Assembly: GCA_018725565.1 (NCBI GenBank)
Contig: QLUR01000031.1
Coordinates: 1 to 33,297 of the forward strand
Source: Bacillota bacterium
Lineage (GTDB): Bacteria > Bacillota > Dethiobacteria > Dethiobacterales > Dethiobacteraceae
Length of the DNA: 33,297 bases
Reading direction: 5' to 3'
Under the pieces are notes generated by a model. It was not told where the DNA came from, made no database searches, and worked only from the letters and a program-made list of their open reading frames with translations. Of the stretch, positions 16,400-23,068 are shown in pieces (positions within the stretch are counted from its first letter, which is position 1; the number at the start of each line of letters is the position of its first letter). The position numbers and the translations under genes were made by a program.

Positions 16400-16873
16400 A
16401 TGCTTTATGCTTCATCAAACGTAATGAACACTAACGTAATTACAGTCAGCCCTGAGGCAACCCTGGAAGAAACGATTAAAATTTTAGCAAAAAATAAGAT
16501 AAGCGGCCTGCCGGTAGTGGATGCAGACTATAAAGTGGTGGGGGTCATTACCGAAAAGGATATCGTGGACTACGCGGGCAGCCTACATGTCATCCCCAAG
16601 ATGGGAACCGCAGGCTGGATTTCACCGCACATCGATGTTTCCGATATAGCCACCTTTAAAAAAGGATACGAATTGCTGGCAACTGCCAGGGTCAAAAAAG
16701 TAATGTCGGGCAAGCCGGTGACGGTGGAAGAAAGCACGTATATCGCCGAAGTTGCCCGCTTAATGAAAAAGAAAAACGTTAACCGCATTCCGGTAGTCAA
16801 TAAAGCGGGTAAACTAGTCGGAATTATTGCAAGGGCTGACCTTGTCAACTACCTGGCAGAGAAGGAAGACTAA
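16400..16873 (+). CDS. CBS-domain pair protein
   Basis: A 157-residue protein made of two CBS motifs (about residues 5-60 and 98-155) joined by a 35-residue linker. Both repeats show the V.E..T..EA...M.....N.LPVVD pattern (KISGLPVVD and NVNRIPVVN). Such stand-alone CBS pairs bind adenine nucleotides and act as energy sensors for unknown partners. The ATG has AAGGGGG nine bases before. It is divergent from gap across about 200 bases, so shared regulation with gap is possible. Confidence 0.9.
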   Translation: MLYASSNVMNTNVITVSPEATLEETIKILAKNKISGLPVVDADYKVVGVITEKDIVDYAGSLHVIPKMGTAGWISPHIDVSDIATFKKGYELLATARVKKVMSGKPVTVEESTYIAEVARLMKKKNVNRIPVVNKAGKLVGIIARADLVNYLAEKED

Positions 16874-16979
16874 GCTTTCCCGGTTATCGTTGAGTTTGAT
16901 CGAAGGTTATACTAACAGGTTAAGCCGCCCGGTGGAGCCTGGACAAATCTGAAAGGATGCGGAGATAGAGAAGCGGAAG

Positions 16980-17480
16980 ATGCGCAGGCTGGAAATATAT
17001 AAAGTAGACGGAAAGAATTCTATGCATTATCGTTGGAGGCTGGCTGGATTCTGGCGCGTGTGCTGGAACTTTATGGTGATTCAGCTGGTCAGGGTACTAC
17101 CTTCTTTACGGTTAAAAAACTGGTGCTTAAAGTATCTGTTGGGAATGAACGTGGGCCGGCACGCCTCCGTAGGGCTGATGGTGATGTTTGATATTTTTTT
17201 ACCCCATTATATTACAATTGGCGAAGATGCTGTTTTAGGGTATAACTGCACAATCCTCTGCCATGAATTTCTGTTGCGGGAGTACCGGGTCGGGAAAGTA
17301 GCGATAGGGCCCGGGGTTCATATCGGGGCCAACACTACTGTCCTGGCGGGCGTAAACATTGGCGAGGGGGCGGTAGTTTCCGCTTGCTCATTGGTCAATC
17401 ACGACATTCCGCCTTATGTTGTTGCGGGGGGAGTCCCGGCCAGGATCCTGGGACATGTGAAGGGAGTTCAGGAAGATTAA
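16980..17480 (+). CDS. hexapeptide-repeat acyltransferase (LbH fold)
   Basis: A 166-residue left-handed beta-helix acyltransferase, acetylating a sugar or similar acceptor with acetyl-CoA. Hexapeptide repeats ([LIV]GxxxxX) run from about residue 76 (YITIGEDAVLG) to 155, with CHEF at 94-97 providing the likely catalytic His95, and the usual end GGVPARILG (150-158). The first 50 residues are hydrophobic and aromatic, suggesting membrane association. The ribosome site is weak (GCGGAAG), and no other start fits. It overlaps the following DUF1405 gene at ATTAA, a sign of coupling. Confidence 0.85.
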   Translation: MRRLEIYKVDGKNSMHYRWRLAGFWRVCWNFMVIQLVRVLPSLRLKNWCLKYLLGMNVGRHASVGLMVMFDIFLPHYITIGEDAVLGYNCTILCHEFLLREYRVGKVAIGPGVHIGANTTVLAGVNIGEGAVVSACSLVNHDIPPYVVAGGVPARILGHVKGVQED

Positions 17481-18072
17481 AAAGCTGAAGGATTTCCTGG
17501 TCGAACTGCTGTGGCGGAACCCCTTCCGCGGATGGTTCCTGGTTGTTTTAGCTGTCATTAACTTAGCTGGATCGCCCATTGGTTACTACTGGTACAGCCC
17601 CCAACTGGCGGTTACCCCCTGGTACTGGTGGCCGCTGGTCATGGACAGTCCTCTGTCAATTACCCTGATGGGGATTGTTTTAGTGGCTTTCAAATTTGGC
17701 CGCCAGATTTCGTTTCTGCCGTTAATCGCCTACTCAACTGTGATTAAGTATGGGCTTTGGGCGGCAGTAATAATTTTAGATTACTGGTTTCGGGGCGGAA
17801 GTCAGGACCTGCTGCTCTGGATGCTTTTTTTATCACATCTGGGCATGGCCCTGCAGGGATTTTTGTTCTGGCGGCATTTGCAGTCTACCCGTAAGGAAGG
17901 ACTGGCAGCAGTCATGTGGATGGGGCTGAATGATCTGGCCGATTACGGGGGCGGATTTCATCCCAGCCTGTATGTTCCCGAACAACTTCCCCTAGCGGCA
18001 GTCAGCGCGATTCTCCTGACCCTCCTTTTAACAGGGATAATTATGCAAAGATGCAAAATGGACCAGAGATGA
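17476..18072 (+). CDS. DUF1405 membrane protein (YpjA-like) with a probable ATT start
   Basis: Membrane protein of unknown function, about 198 residues. From the reading frame: NPFRGWFLVVL, a YWYSPQLAVTPWYWWP block and MDSPLSIT are hallmarks of the DUF1405/YpjA family, followed by five more hydrophobic segments. An ATG at 17641 would cut off the first 55 residues, including the conserved block. In frame the nearest upstream stop is at 17458 and no ATG, GTG or TTG lies between it and the conserved part. ATT at 17476, with GGGAG before it and overlapping the acyltransferase stop, gives the family length (185-200); CTG at 17485 is the alternative. Confidence 0.8.
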   Translation: MKKLKDFLVELLWRNPFRGWFLVVLAVINLAGSPIGYYWYSPQLAVTPWYWWPLVMDSPLSITLMGIVLVAFKFGRQISFLPLIAYSTVIKYGLWAAVIILDYWFRGGSQDLLLWMLFLSHLGMALQGFLFWRHLQSTRKEGLAAVMWMGLNDLADYGGGFHPSLYVPEQLPLAAVSAILLTLLLTGIIMQRCKMDQR

Positions 18073-18381
18073 TTGCAAATATTCCCAAAATTAAGTTGCC
18101 CATGTCATCTTTTTATTGGCTATTCCGGTGCATTCGGCCGGCTATCCGCGTTTTAGCCCAGGCCGTTCATTTGGGGAGTGTTGAACCCTGGGGCTAAAAG
18201 ATGACCGCTGGCAGCGATGTGTCAAGTGTTGTCTTCGCTACTTCAATGAGATGCCGGTTATGGGTGAAAAACAGAACCTAACATAGCAGGAAATTTATAG
18301 GCCACATATAGCTAATACATAAAACTGCTGATTGTAACTCCAATGTCTCTTAAGTTTTAAATTTGTTTGGATGGGTGCAAT
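18073..18381. other. gene-free stretch with an imperfect inverted repeat
   Basis: No convincing reading frame is seen. The most notable structure is an inverted repeat TTTTAGCCC-AGG (18151-18162) with CCCTGGGGCTAAAA (18186-18199), one bulged base, 23-nt loop and no T-run on either strand. Composition becomes AT-rich towards the following DUF488 gene. Confidence 0.5.
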
Positions 18382-18936
18382 GTGCCCGAAAATTCTGTTT
18401 TAACTATAGGTTATGGTAATCGTAGCATTGAAGAATTTATTTCGCTATTAATAAACAATAAAGTAGCATATTTGATTGATATCAGATCAAAGCCATTTTC
18501 TCGAAAAAATGAATTTAACCAGCACAATCTAAAAAAGCTTTTGAAGTCAAAAAATATATCATACGTCTTTATGGGCGATTTATTAGGGGGGCATCCAAAT
18601 AATGCAGCCTGCTACGATAATGGACGTGTAAATTATGAAAAGTTAAAAGAACAGCCTACTTTTAAAAATGGTTTAGAACGATTACAAGTTGCGATGAAAA
18701 AAAACCTTCATATAATTCTGATGTGTAGCGAAAGTAAACCGGATAGCTGCCATAGAAGTAAACTAATAGGTAGAGAGTTACTAAATAATAACATTAATGT
18801 TATTCATGTTGATGAGCATGGGGATTTAGTCAATCAAGAAGAAATAGTAAGCAGGATAACAGGTGGCCAGAATACTATTTTTGGTGAGCATAGTTTACTA
18901 TGTTTTTCTAAAAAACATCATCAAAATGAGGGGTAA
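18382..18936 (+). CDS. DUF488 family protein
   Basis: A 184-residue protein of the DUF488 family, biochemical function unknown. Visible hallmarks are LTIGYGNRSIEEF near the N-terminus, DIRSKPFSRKNEFN (33-46), MGDLLGGHP (64-72) and MCSESKPDSCHRSKLI (114-129), whose cysteines and CHR are near-invariant. The frame opens at a TTG (18367), but GTG at 18382 has GGATGG seven bases before and places the conserved block normally. The gene is clearly more AT-rich than its neighbours and stands alone, both signs of transfer. Family members often lie beside defence or redox genes; nothing here fixes the role. Confidence 0.85.
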   Translation: MPENSVLTIGYGNRSIEEFISLLINNKVAYLIDIRSKPFSRKNEFNQHNLKKLLKSKNISYVFMGDLLGGHPNNAACYDNGRVNYEKLKEQPTFKNGLERLQVAMKKNLHIILMCSESKPDSCHRSKLIGRELLNNNINVIHVDEHGDLVNQEEIVSRITGGQNTIFGEHSLLCFSKKHHQNEG

Positions 18937-19132
18937 TTATGACATTTGTAAACAGTAAATAAAGATGCAGGCATTTTCGGCCATTTAAAATGCAGCACTT
19001 GGCCACACTTTTTACTGGAAATTCTTCGTTGAGTTTTTAAGTAGTTACTTCCTCTGTTTCCAATCCTCTCTCGACCGGCTGCAGCGCCGCCAGTCCCTCA
19101 CGGATCACAAAAAGCGCTTCCCCGCCACCATG
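18937..19132. other. remnant-rich spacer with ATGCA...GGCC repeats
   Basis: Two imperfect copies of a unit ATGCA-n9/7-GGCC stand at 18965-18982 and 18990-19004, followed by a T-rich stretch. They recall transposase-binding repeats at insertion-sequence ends. On the minus strand at 19036-19127 there is an open stretch ending EGLAALQPVERGLE, a possible gene tail that I do not recognise. Confidence 0.35.
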
Positions 19133-19402
19133 TTAACCCGACCCGTTCATCCGGTGATAGCCTATGGCTTCCGCCAGGTGGCGGGAGGTGATTTGTTCCT
19201 TGCCGTCAAGGTCGGCGATAGTGCGTGCTACTTTCAGAATGCGGTTATAAGCGCGGCCGCTAAGGTGCAGGCGCTGAAAGGCGTGACGCAGCAAGTCGCG
19301 GCCGGCGGAATCCGTCTGGCAGTACTCTGTCACCTGTTGCGGCCCCATTTCGGCGCTGCAGGACAGTTGAGCCCGTCCGAAGCGCTGCAGCTGCCCGTAG
19401 CT
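19133..19402 (-). pseudogene. comM/Mg-chelatase-like AAA protein, C-terminal fragment
   Basis: The last 85-90 residues of a ComM/YifB-type Mg-chelatase-like ATPase. The helical C-terminal block HLSGRAYNRILKVARTIADL followed by RHLAEAIGYH is diagnostic. It ends in a natural stop. Upstream the similarity (RFGRAQLSCSAEM) is cut exactly where the first XRE gene fragment begins (19402), so more than 400 residues of the protein, including Walker motifs, are missing. It is not expected to be functional. It marks one breakpoint of the rearranged region. Confidence 0.75.
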
Positions 19403-19703
19403 GACGATTAGCGATTTGGCTGCCGCAGCCTAGAAGCCGGAAGAACCACGACCGCTTTGTTGAACTTAAGAAAATTCTCCAGCCTGCTGGGAGTATCGGT
19501 TGCTTATCTCGGCCGGTTTGAGGTCTCTGCCGGAAAACACCTTGGGTCAGCGCATCAAAAAGGCACGGCTTTGCCACGGATTGACAAAACGGGAGCTTGC
19601 CTGTTCCGTTGGCGTGGATGAAAAAACCCTGCGACACTGGGAAGCGGATAGGCATATTCCCCTTGAAAAATTTCTTACTGCACTGCAAGGATTCCTGTTC
19701 TAG
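19402..19703 (+). pseudogene. XRE-family regulator fragment, copy 1
   Basis: Broken copy of a two-domain helix-turn-helix regulator. Bases 19402-19627 repeat 26870-27122 with three substitutions, a 28-base deletion between CCGCAG repeats (at 19423-19428), and one inserted G about 100 bases later. The second HTH is intact in frame (LTKRELACSVGVDEKTLRHWE), and the true C-terminus (LEKFLTALQGFLF) is kept only here. The first HTH is destroyed. Together with copy 2 the ancestral gene can be rebuilt: 5' part from copy 2, 3' end from copy 1. Confidence 0.7.
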
Positions 19704-19705
19704 GT

Positions 19706-19816
19706 TTAGCGTGAATGGCGCCAGCAGACAGACAGCTCATCGTTCAGTTTCATGACCTCTGGCGGGAGCAAACATTCATATAAATTCATCTGTTGAGAAT
19801 CTTTTAGCCTTAACAT
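19706..19816 (-). pseudogene. DDE transposase N-terminal remnant
   Basis: A 36-codon frame starting MLRLKDSQQMNLYECLLPPE. The block LYxxLLPPEVMKL is the opening of a family of large DDE transposases common in Clostridia. It has a fitting ribosome site (AGGGTGATCCC) but then stops, so only the first exon-like tip of the transposase remains. It is too short for automated calling. The family assignment rests on memory of the N-terminal motif, not on a search. Confidence 0.45.
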
Positions 19817-20004
19817 GGGATCACCCTGCAGGAATTTGAGGTGATGTCCCGAACTGTCTTCATAAGGAGTCCCTCCCTTTTGAGGCGATGCTTGGTTACA
19901 CCTGCATGATTTTACGTAAAAGGCAGAAACTCCTGCTTATTTGACAGAAACCCTCGATTTTTCAAGACCCCTGGGTCATTTTTAACTGAGTTTTTCAGGG
20001 CGAA

Positions 20005-20280
20005 CTACTTAGCTGGCCTGCCTGTAAATGAGTAACGACTCATTGCCAAAGGAAGCAACCTGTCCAAATTAAGCAGGTACACCTTCTCCAGAATGTCCGC
20101 ATAAAACCAGATCTGCAGTTCGAGCGCAGGGAGAAAAGATAACAACCTCTCCTCCAACCAGCGCTGAAACTGTTCGTGGGGCTGCCAATAGCCGAGCAGA
20201 GTAATCCACTTCTCCATCGTGTTCAGAGGCTGGTAAATAATGTCTCCAAATTGATTTTGGGGCGATATTGGAAATGTCAA
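20005..20280 (-). pseudogene. transposase N-terminal fragment (different DDE family)
   Basis: A 91-residue frame with GDIIYQPLNTMEKW near the start and ending SRYSFTGRPAK then a stop. The TGRPxxDP block normally opens the conserved part of a DDE transposase and is followed by several hundred residues; here it is cut right after the lysine. The frame is therefore a truncated insertion sequence. About 25 bases beyond, AAGACCCCTGGGTCATTTTT on the plus strand could be part of the old element end. Confidence 0.5.
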
Positions 20281-20375
20281 GTGCTAATTACAGCCAAATA
20301 CTTTTATTTTGCTGATATATCTCAAAATAGCTTTAAATATCTCTTGTTATTGCCATGTGAGGCTGTCGAGAAAAT

Positions 20376-20464
20376 CTGGAGGAAAATTAAAAGCCTCCAG
20401 TCCGAAAAGCGGCATGGAGGCTCGGCTACGAGTTTCCGAGAAACTACGATAATAGCAAAGGAGG
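20376..20464 (+). promoter_or_regulatory. structured 5' leader of ytxH-like gene with competing hairpins
   Basis: The segment CCTCC at 20394-20398 can pair with CTGGAGG upstream (20376-20382, 7 bp with 20394-20400), with TGGAGGC downstream (20415-20421, 7 bp with 20393-20399), or with the ribosome site GGAGG (20460-20464). Further small stems, CTCG/CGAG (20421-20432) and GTTTC/GAAAC (20432-20444), lie between. The layout is that of a translational switch. It matches no riboswitch class I recognise. Confidence 0.5.
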
Positions 20465-20471
20465 ATATGAT

Positions 20472-20816
20472 ATGTTTTTTAGCGAACTGAGAGAGTACTT
20501 TCAAAGACAAAAAAAAACAGAGCGCAGGAAAGAGGCTTGCCGCAACATGGCAACCGGAGTCGCAATAGGAACAATAATAGGGCTTACTGCCGGGATACTT
20601 TTTGCGCCGAAGTCCGGGAAAGAAACCCGCCAGGCAATCGCCGATAAGGCCGTTGAAAAGTCAGGTCAGGTGAAACAAATCGTATCCAAAGCCGTTGAGG
20701 AGCTTAAGAACAAAGTCGGCTCCATAGAACTGAGTACACAGGGCGTAACCGGGCGGCTGCAAGAGGCCATTCAGGAGAAGAGGCAGGAAGAAGGGCCTGT
20801 AGAAGTCACTGAATAA
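20472..20816 (+). CDS. YtxH domain-containing protein
   Basis: A 114-residue membrane-anchored protein. A short charged N-terminus is followed by one membrane helix (about residues 26-46, ATGVAIGTIIGLTAGILFAP) and the YtxH signature FAPKSGKETR (44-53). The rest is charged, helical and coiled-coil-like. In Bacillus, YtxH proteins belong to the general stress response; molecular role unknown. AAAGGAGG lies 8 bases before the ATG. The DUF948 gene follows after 36 bases, a very common pairing. Confidence 0.88.
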   Translation: MFFSELREYFQRQKKTERRKEACRNMATGVAIGTIIGLTAGILFAPKSGKETRQAIADKAVEKSGQVKQIVSKAVEELKNKVGSIELSTQGVTGRLQEAIQEKRQEEGPVEVTE

Positions 20817-20852
20817 CTGCCTCTATCCCGCTAGAGAGAAAGAGGTGGCAAA

Positions 20853-21308
20853 ATGCTCGAAATGGTTGTACCGCTAAGGGACTTGGGCATATTCCTACTT
20901 TTCGCTGCTCTGATGGCAGCGCTGATTTACCTGACAGTAGCATTGAAGAAACTGTCAGATTTCCTCAGCGTTGCAAACAGGGTTATCGCCGGCAACGAAA
21001 AAGCATTGGAGGAAATAGCCAGCAATGCTGCTGATATAACGGGAAGCATGAAAAAGAACACACTAAACACTGAGGATGTTGTCCCGGAGATACTCCGCAA
21101 CGTTCACAGCATAACTGCTTCGGTCAACAACAGTGTTAAAAATATTGACTCCTCAATTGCCACTGTGGGCAGCGGAATCACCCAGACAGTGACCGCGGTC
21201 AAGAATAGTGCCGGCAATATAGGCACCTACATCACCATCGCCCAGGAAGTTGCCCAGATCGCAATGGGCCTCATCAAGAGGGCCAGGAAAAGGAAGAAGC
21301 GCATATAA
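20853..21308 (+). CDS. DUF948 family membrane protein
   Basis: A 151-residue protein with an N-terminal membrane helix (about 10-32, LGIFLLFAALMAALIYLTVA), then a long amphipathic helical region with regularly spaced Asn/Ser/Val (residues 40-130) of the methyl-accepting/DUF948 kind, and a basic tail KRARKRKKR. No known enzymatic motif. GAGGTGG stands before the ATG. It is paired with the YtxH gene, as in many Firmicutes; both are thought to act at the membrane in stress. Confidence 0.85.
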   Translation: MLEMVVPLRDLGIFLLFAALMAALIYLTVALKKLSDFLSVANRVIAGNEKALEEIASNAADITGSMKKNTLNTEDVVPEILRNVHSITASVNNSVKNIDSSIATVGSGITQTVTAVKNSAGNIGTYITIAQEVAQIAMGLIKRARKRKKRI

Positions 21309-21690
21309 AGAAACTCACCTTTCGCACTAAATAAATGCCCTCAAACCGGTGCTATGCTTGAGGTTTGACAACAAAAACACCCTTCAATTTGTCGCCCGCA
21401 ATTGGCACCCATCGATTTTCGCGAAATATTTAGCAATACTGTGAGAAGTTAAGCTATCTTGCGTTTATCCTGTCCACGGAGCGGGGGACGGTGCACACAT
21501 CCTGTTTAGATATATTAGGTTTGGTGATTGTCCTATTCCGCCAAATCCAAGGCTTGACTTCATCCCCGCGAGGACTCCCAAGTCTCTAAAATGAGCTTGG
21601 CAAGGCCGTACAAGTGGCCTCTAAGCGGTCGCCGTTCTGAGGCCGTTTTTCAGCTTTCAGACTTGCTTTTTTCTTGACATTCGCAATTAT
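21309..21690. other. gene-free stretch ending in an isolated terminator
   Basis: No coding frame is convincing. A hairpin TCAAACC...GGTTTGA stands near 21340, and a strong plus-strand terminator at 21616-21650. No clear promoter was found. The stretch could hold the 3' untranslated region of the DUF948 gene or an unannotated small RNA. Confidence 0.4.
21616..21650 (+). terminator. intrinsic terminator, plus strand
   Basis: GGCCTC (21616-21621) pairs with GAGGCC (21639-21644), with an inner stem AGCGG/CCGTT around a TCG loop, and GTTTTT follows directly. It lies about 300 bases after the DUF948 stop and convergent to the patatin gene. Confidence 0.7.
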
Positions 21691-22671
21691 CTATGTGGTT
21701 AACGATTCTAAAAATCTTTCTGCTCTTTCTTCACCGTAACTCATCAGACTACGGATAAAAGATGGAGAGCGATCCATTTTTGAAGAATAGCTCAGTGGCC
21801 AGTCCAGCTCAATTTTTTTAATTTCCACATACTTGTATTTATTCTGCGGGAAGAAACCCTTTTTGAACCACCGATTAAAGGCTTCAATAGAACCTATTTC
21901 CTGATTGAGCGAAAGGTTGCCGGCAAGTTCGTTTCGCCTGTTAATTATGTCATTTATATTTTTGGGCTCTTCACTTCGATTTTGTGGATTTATCTGGATA
22001 ATCCATATCTCATCAACTTTGCTCTCATGGGGAGCTAAATCATGAACAAAACACTCAATAGGTGGGTTATGAGAAAAAAGTCCGTCCCAGTATAACCGGT
22101 CGTCAATCCGAACTGCTGGGAACAAAATAGGTACTGCTGCTGAAGCGAGAATTGCTTCTACTGTAACATCGGCGTTCTTGAAAATTCGGAAATTACCAGT
22201 ACAAACATCTACTGCGCCAACAAACAGGCAAGGACTTGAAGGCTTGAGCAGTTCCTTGATTTTATTAAAATCAACTAACTGCTCCAATATTCGCCTTAGC
22301 CATTTTTGTCCATAAGAGGGGTAACTGTAAGGGCTTATCTCTGGCATGGGGAAACCTTCGTCCCGCAGTTTTGCCGATGCAATCACTAGTTGGTTCAGCC
22401 ATACATCTGCAGGGGTATTAGCCATTGCCTCTTCCCAGAATACGTTCAGTAGCTCAATACTTTTAGGAGCATCATTTTGCAGTAAACCATACCAAGCAAG
22501 CAAAGCACAGACTGCGCCGCCAGAATTCCCGCTGAAATCAATAATCTGGTAATTTTTAAAACCTTGAGATTCTTTTAAAATTCTCCGAAGTACTCCCGCA
22601 GTAAAAGCCGTGTGAGACCCACCTCCTTGGCAGGCAATACCAACTTTTTGGGGTGTATTATCTTTTTGCAT
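21691..22671 (-). CDS. patatin-like phospholipase/acyl hydrolase
   Basis: A 326-residue serine acyl hydrolase. The oxyanion loop is CQGGGSHTAF (14-23), the nucleophile elbow SGNSGG with Ser50, and the dyad acid Asp196 in WDGLFSHNPP. The patatin catalytic dyad is therefore complete. There is no signal peptide, so it is cytoplasmic or peripheral. GAGGTGG stands before the ATG. It lies downstream of the phaE-phaC operon on the same strand, beyond its terminator. Some intracellular PHA depolymerases are patatin-like, so a role in polymer turnover is possible, as is general phospholipase activity. Confidence 0.88.
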   Translation of the reverse strand: MQKDNTPQKVGIACQGGGSHTAFTAGVLRRILKESQGFKNYQIIDFSGNSGGAVCALLAWYGLLQNDAPKSIELLNVFWEEAMANTPADVWLNQLVIASAKLRDEGFPMPEISPYSYPSYGQKWLRRILEQLVDFNKIKELLKPSSPCLFVGAVDVCTGNFRIFKNADVTVEAILASAAVPILFPAVRIDDRLYWDGLFSHNPPIECFVHDLAPHESKVDEIWIIQINPQNRSEEPKNINDIINRRNELAGNLSLNQEIGSIEAFNRWFKKGFFPQNKYKYVEIKKIELDWPLSYSSKMDRSPSFIRSLMSYGEERAERFLESLTT

Positions 22672-22680
22672 TTGCCACCT

Positions 22681-22833
22681 CTATTCGAGTAGGAAATCCT
22701 TGATCCATGGCAGCTTGATCCGGCCGGCGGTTAGGGTGAGAAGCTCCCGGAGTTCAGCGAGTTGCTCCGCACGGGGGGTGCGGCCGGCGAGCCGATTAGC
22801 GTCCGCGAGCTGTTCCAGGTTCAGCGGAAACAC
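22681..22833 (-). CDS. short unrecognised ORF just upstream of the patatin gene
   Basis: A 50-codon frame, GTG start at 22833, rich in Leu/Ala/Arg and reading like a helical protein tail (LADANRLAGRTPRAEQLAEL). It stops 9 bases before the patatin start, on the same strand. An in-frame stop lies just upstream, so it is either a tiny gene or the last part of a gene whose front was lost. GC content is well above that of the patatin gene. I do not recognise the family. Confidence 0.35.
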   Translation of the reverse strand: MFPLNLEQLADANRLAGRTPRAEQLAELRELLTLTAGRIKLPWIKDFLLE

Positions 22834-22919
22834 CTGGTTTCCGAGAGTCTACCACTATATAATATCCACCCATCCCCAAGCATCTTCATAAAGAAGGCAC
22901 ATGATCGTTCACCACGCAT

Positions 22920-22955
22920 AAAAAAATCTGGCGCAGAAGGTTGTTCCGCGCCAGA
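22920..22955 (-). terminator. intrinsic terminator of the phaE-phaC operon
   Basis: On the minus strand an 8-bp perfect stem TCTGGCGC/GCGCCAGA around a 13-nt loop is followed by TTTTTTT. It lies about 115 bases after the phaC stop. It is one of the strongest terminators in the window. Confidence 0.88.
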
Positions 22956-23068
22956 CCGTGAACAGTTGTCTCCGGCTGGAGCGCATGCCCAAAAAACAGG
23001 CCTCCAAAATTCAACAACCAAAGGAACGTTTTCACCTTCGAGTGGCGCCGCCAGGGCGACATGGTTAA

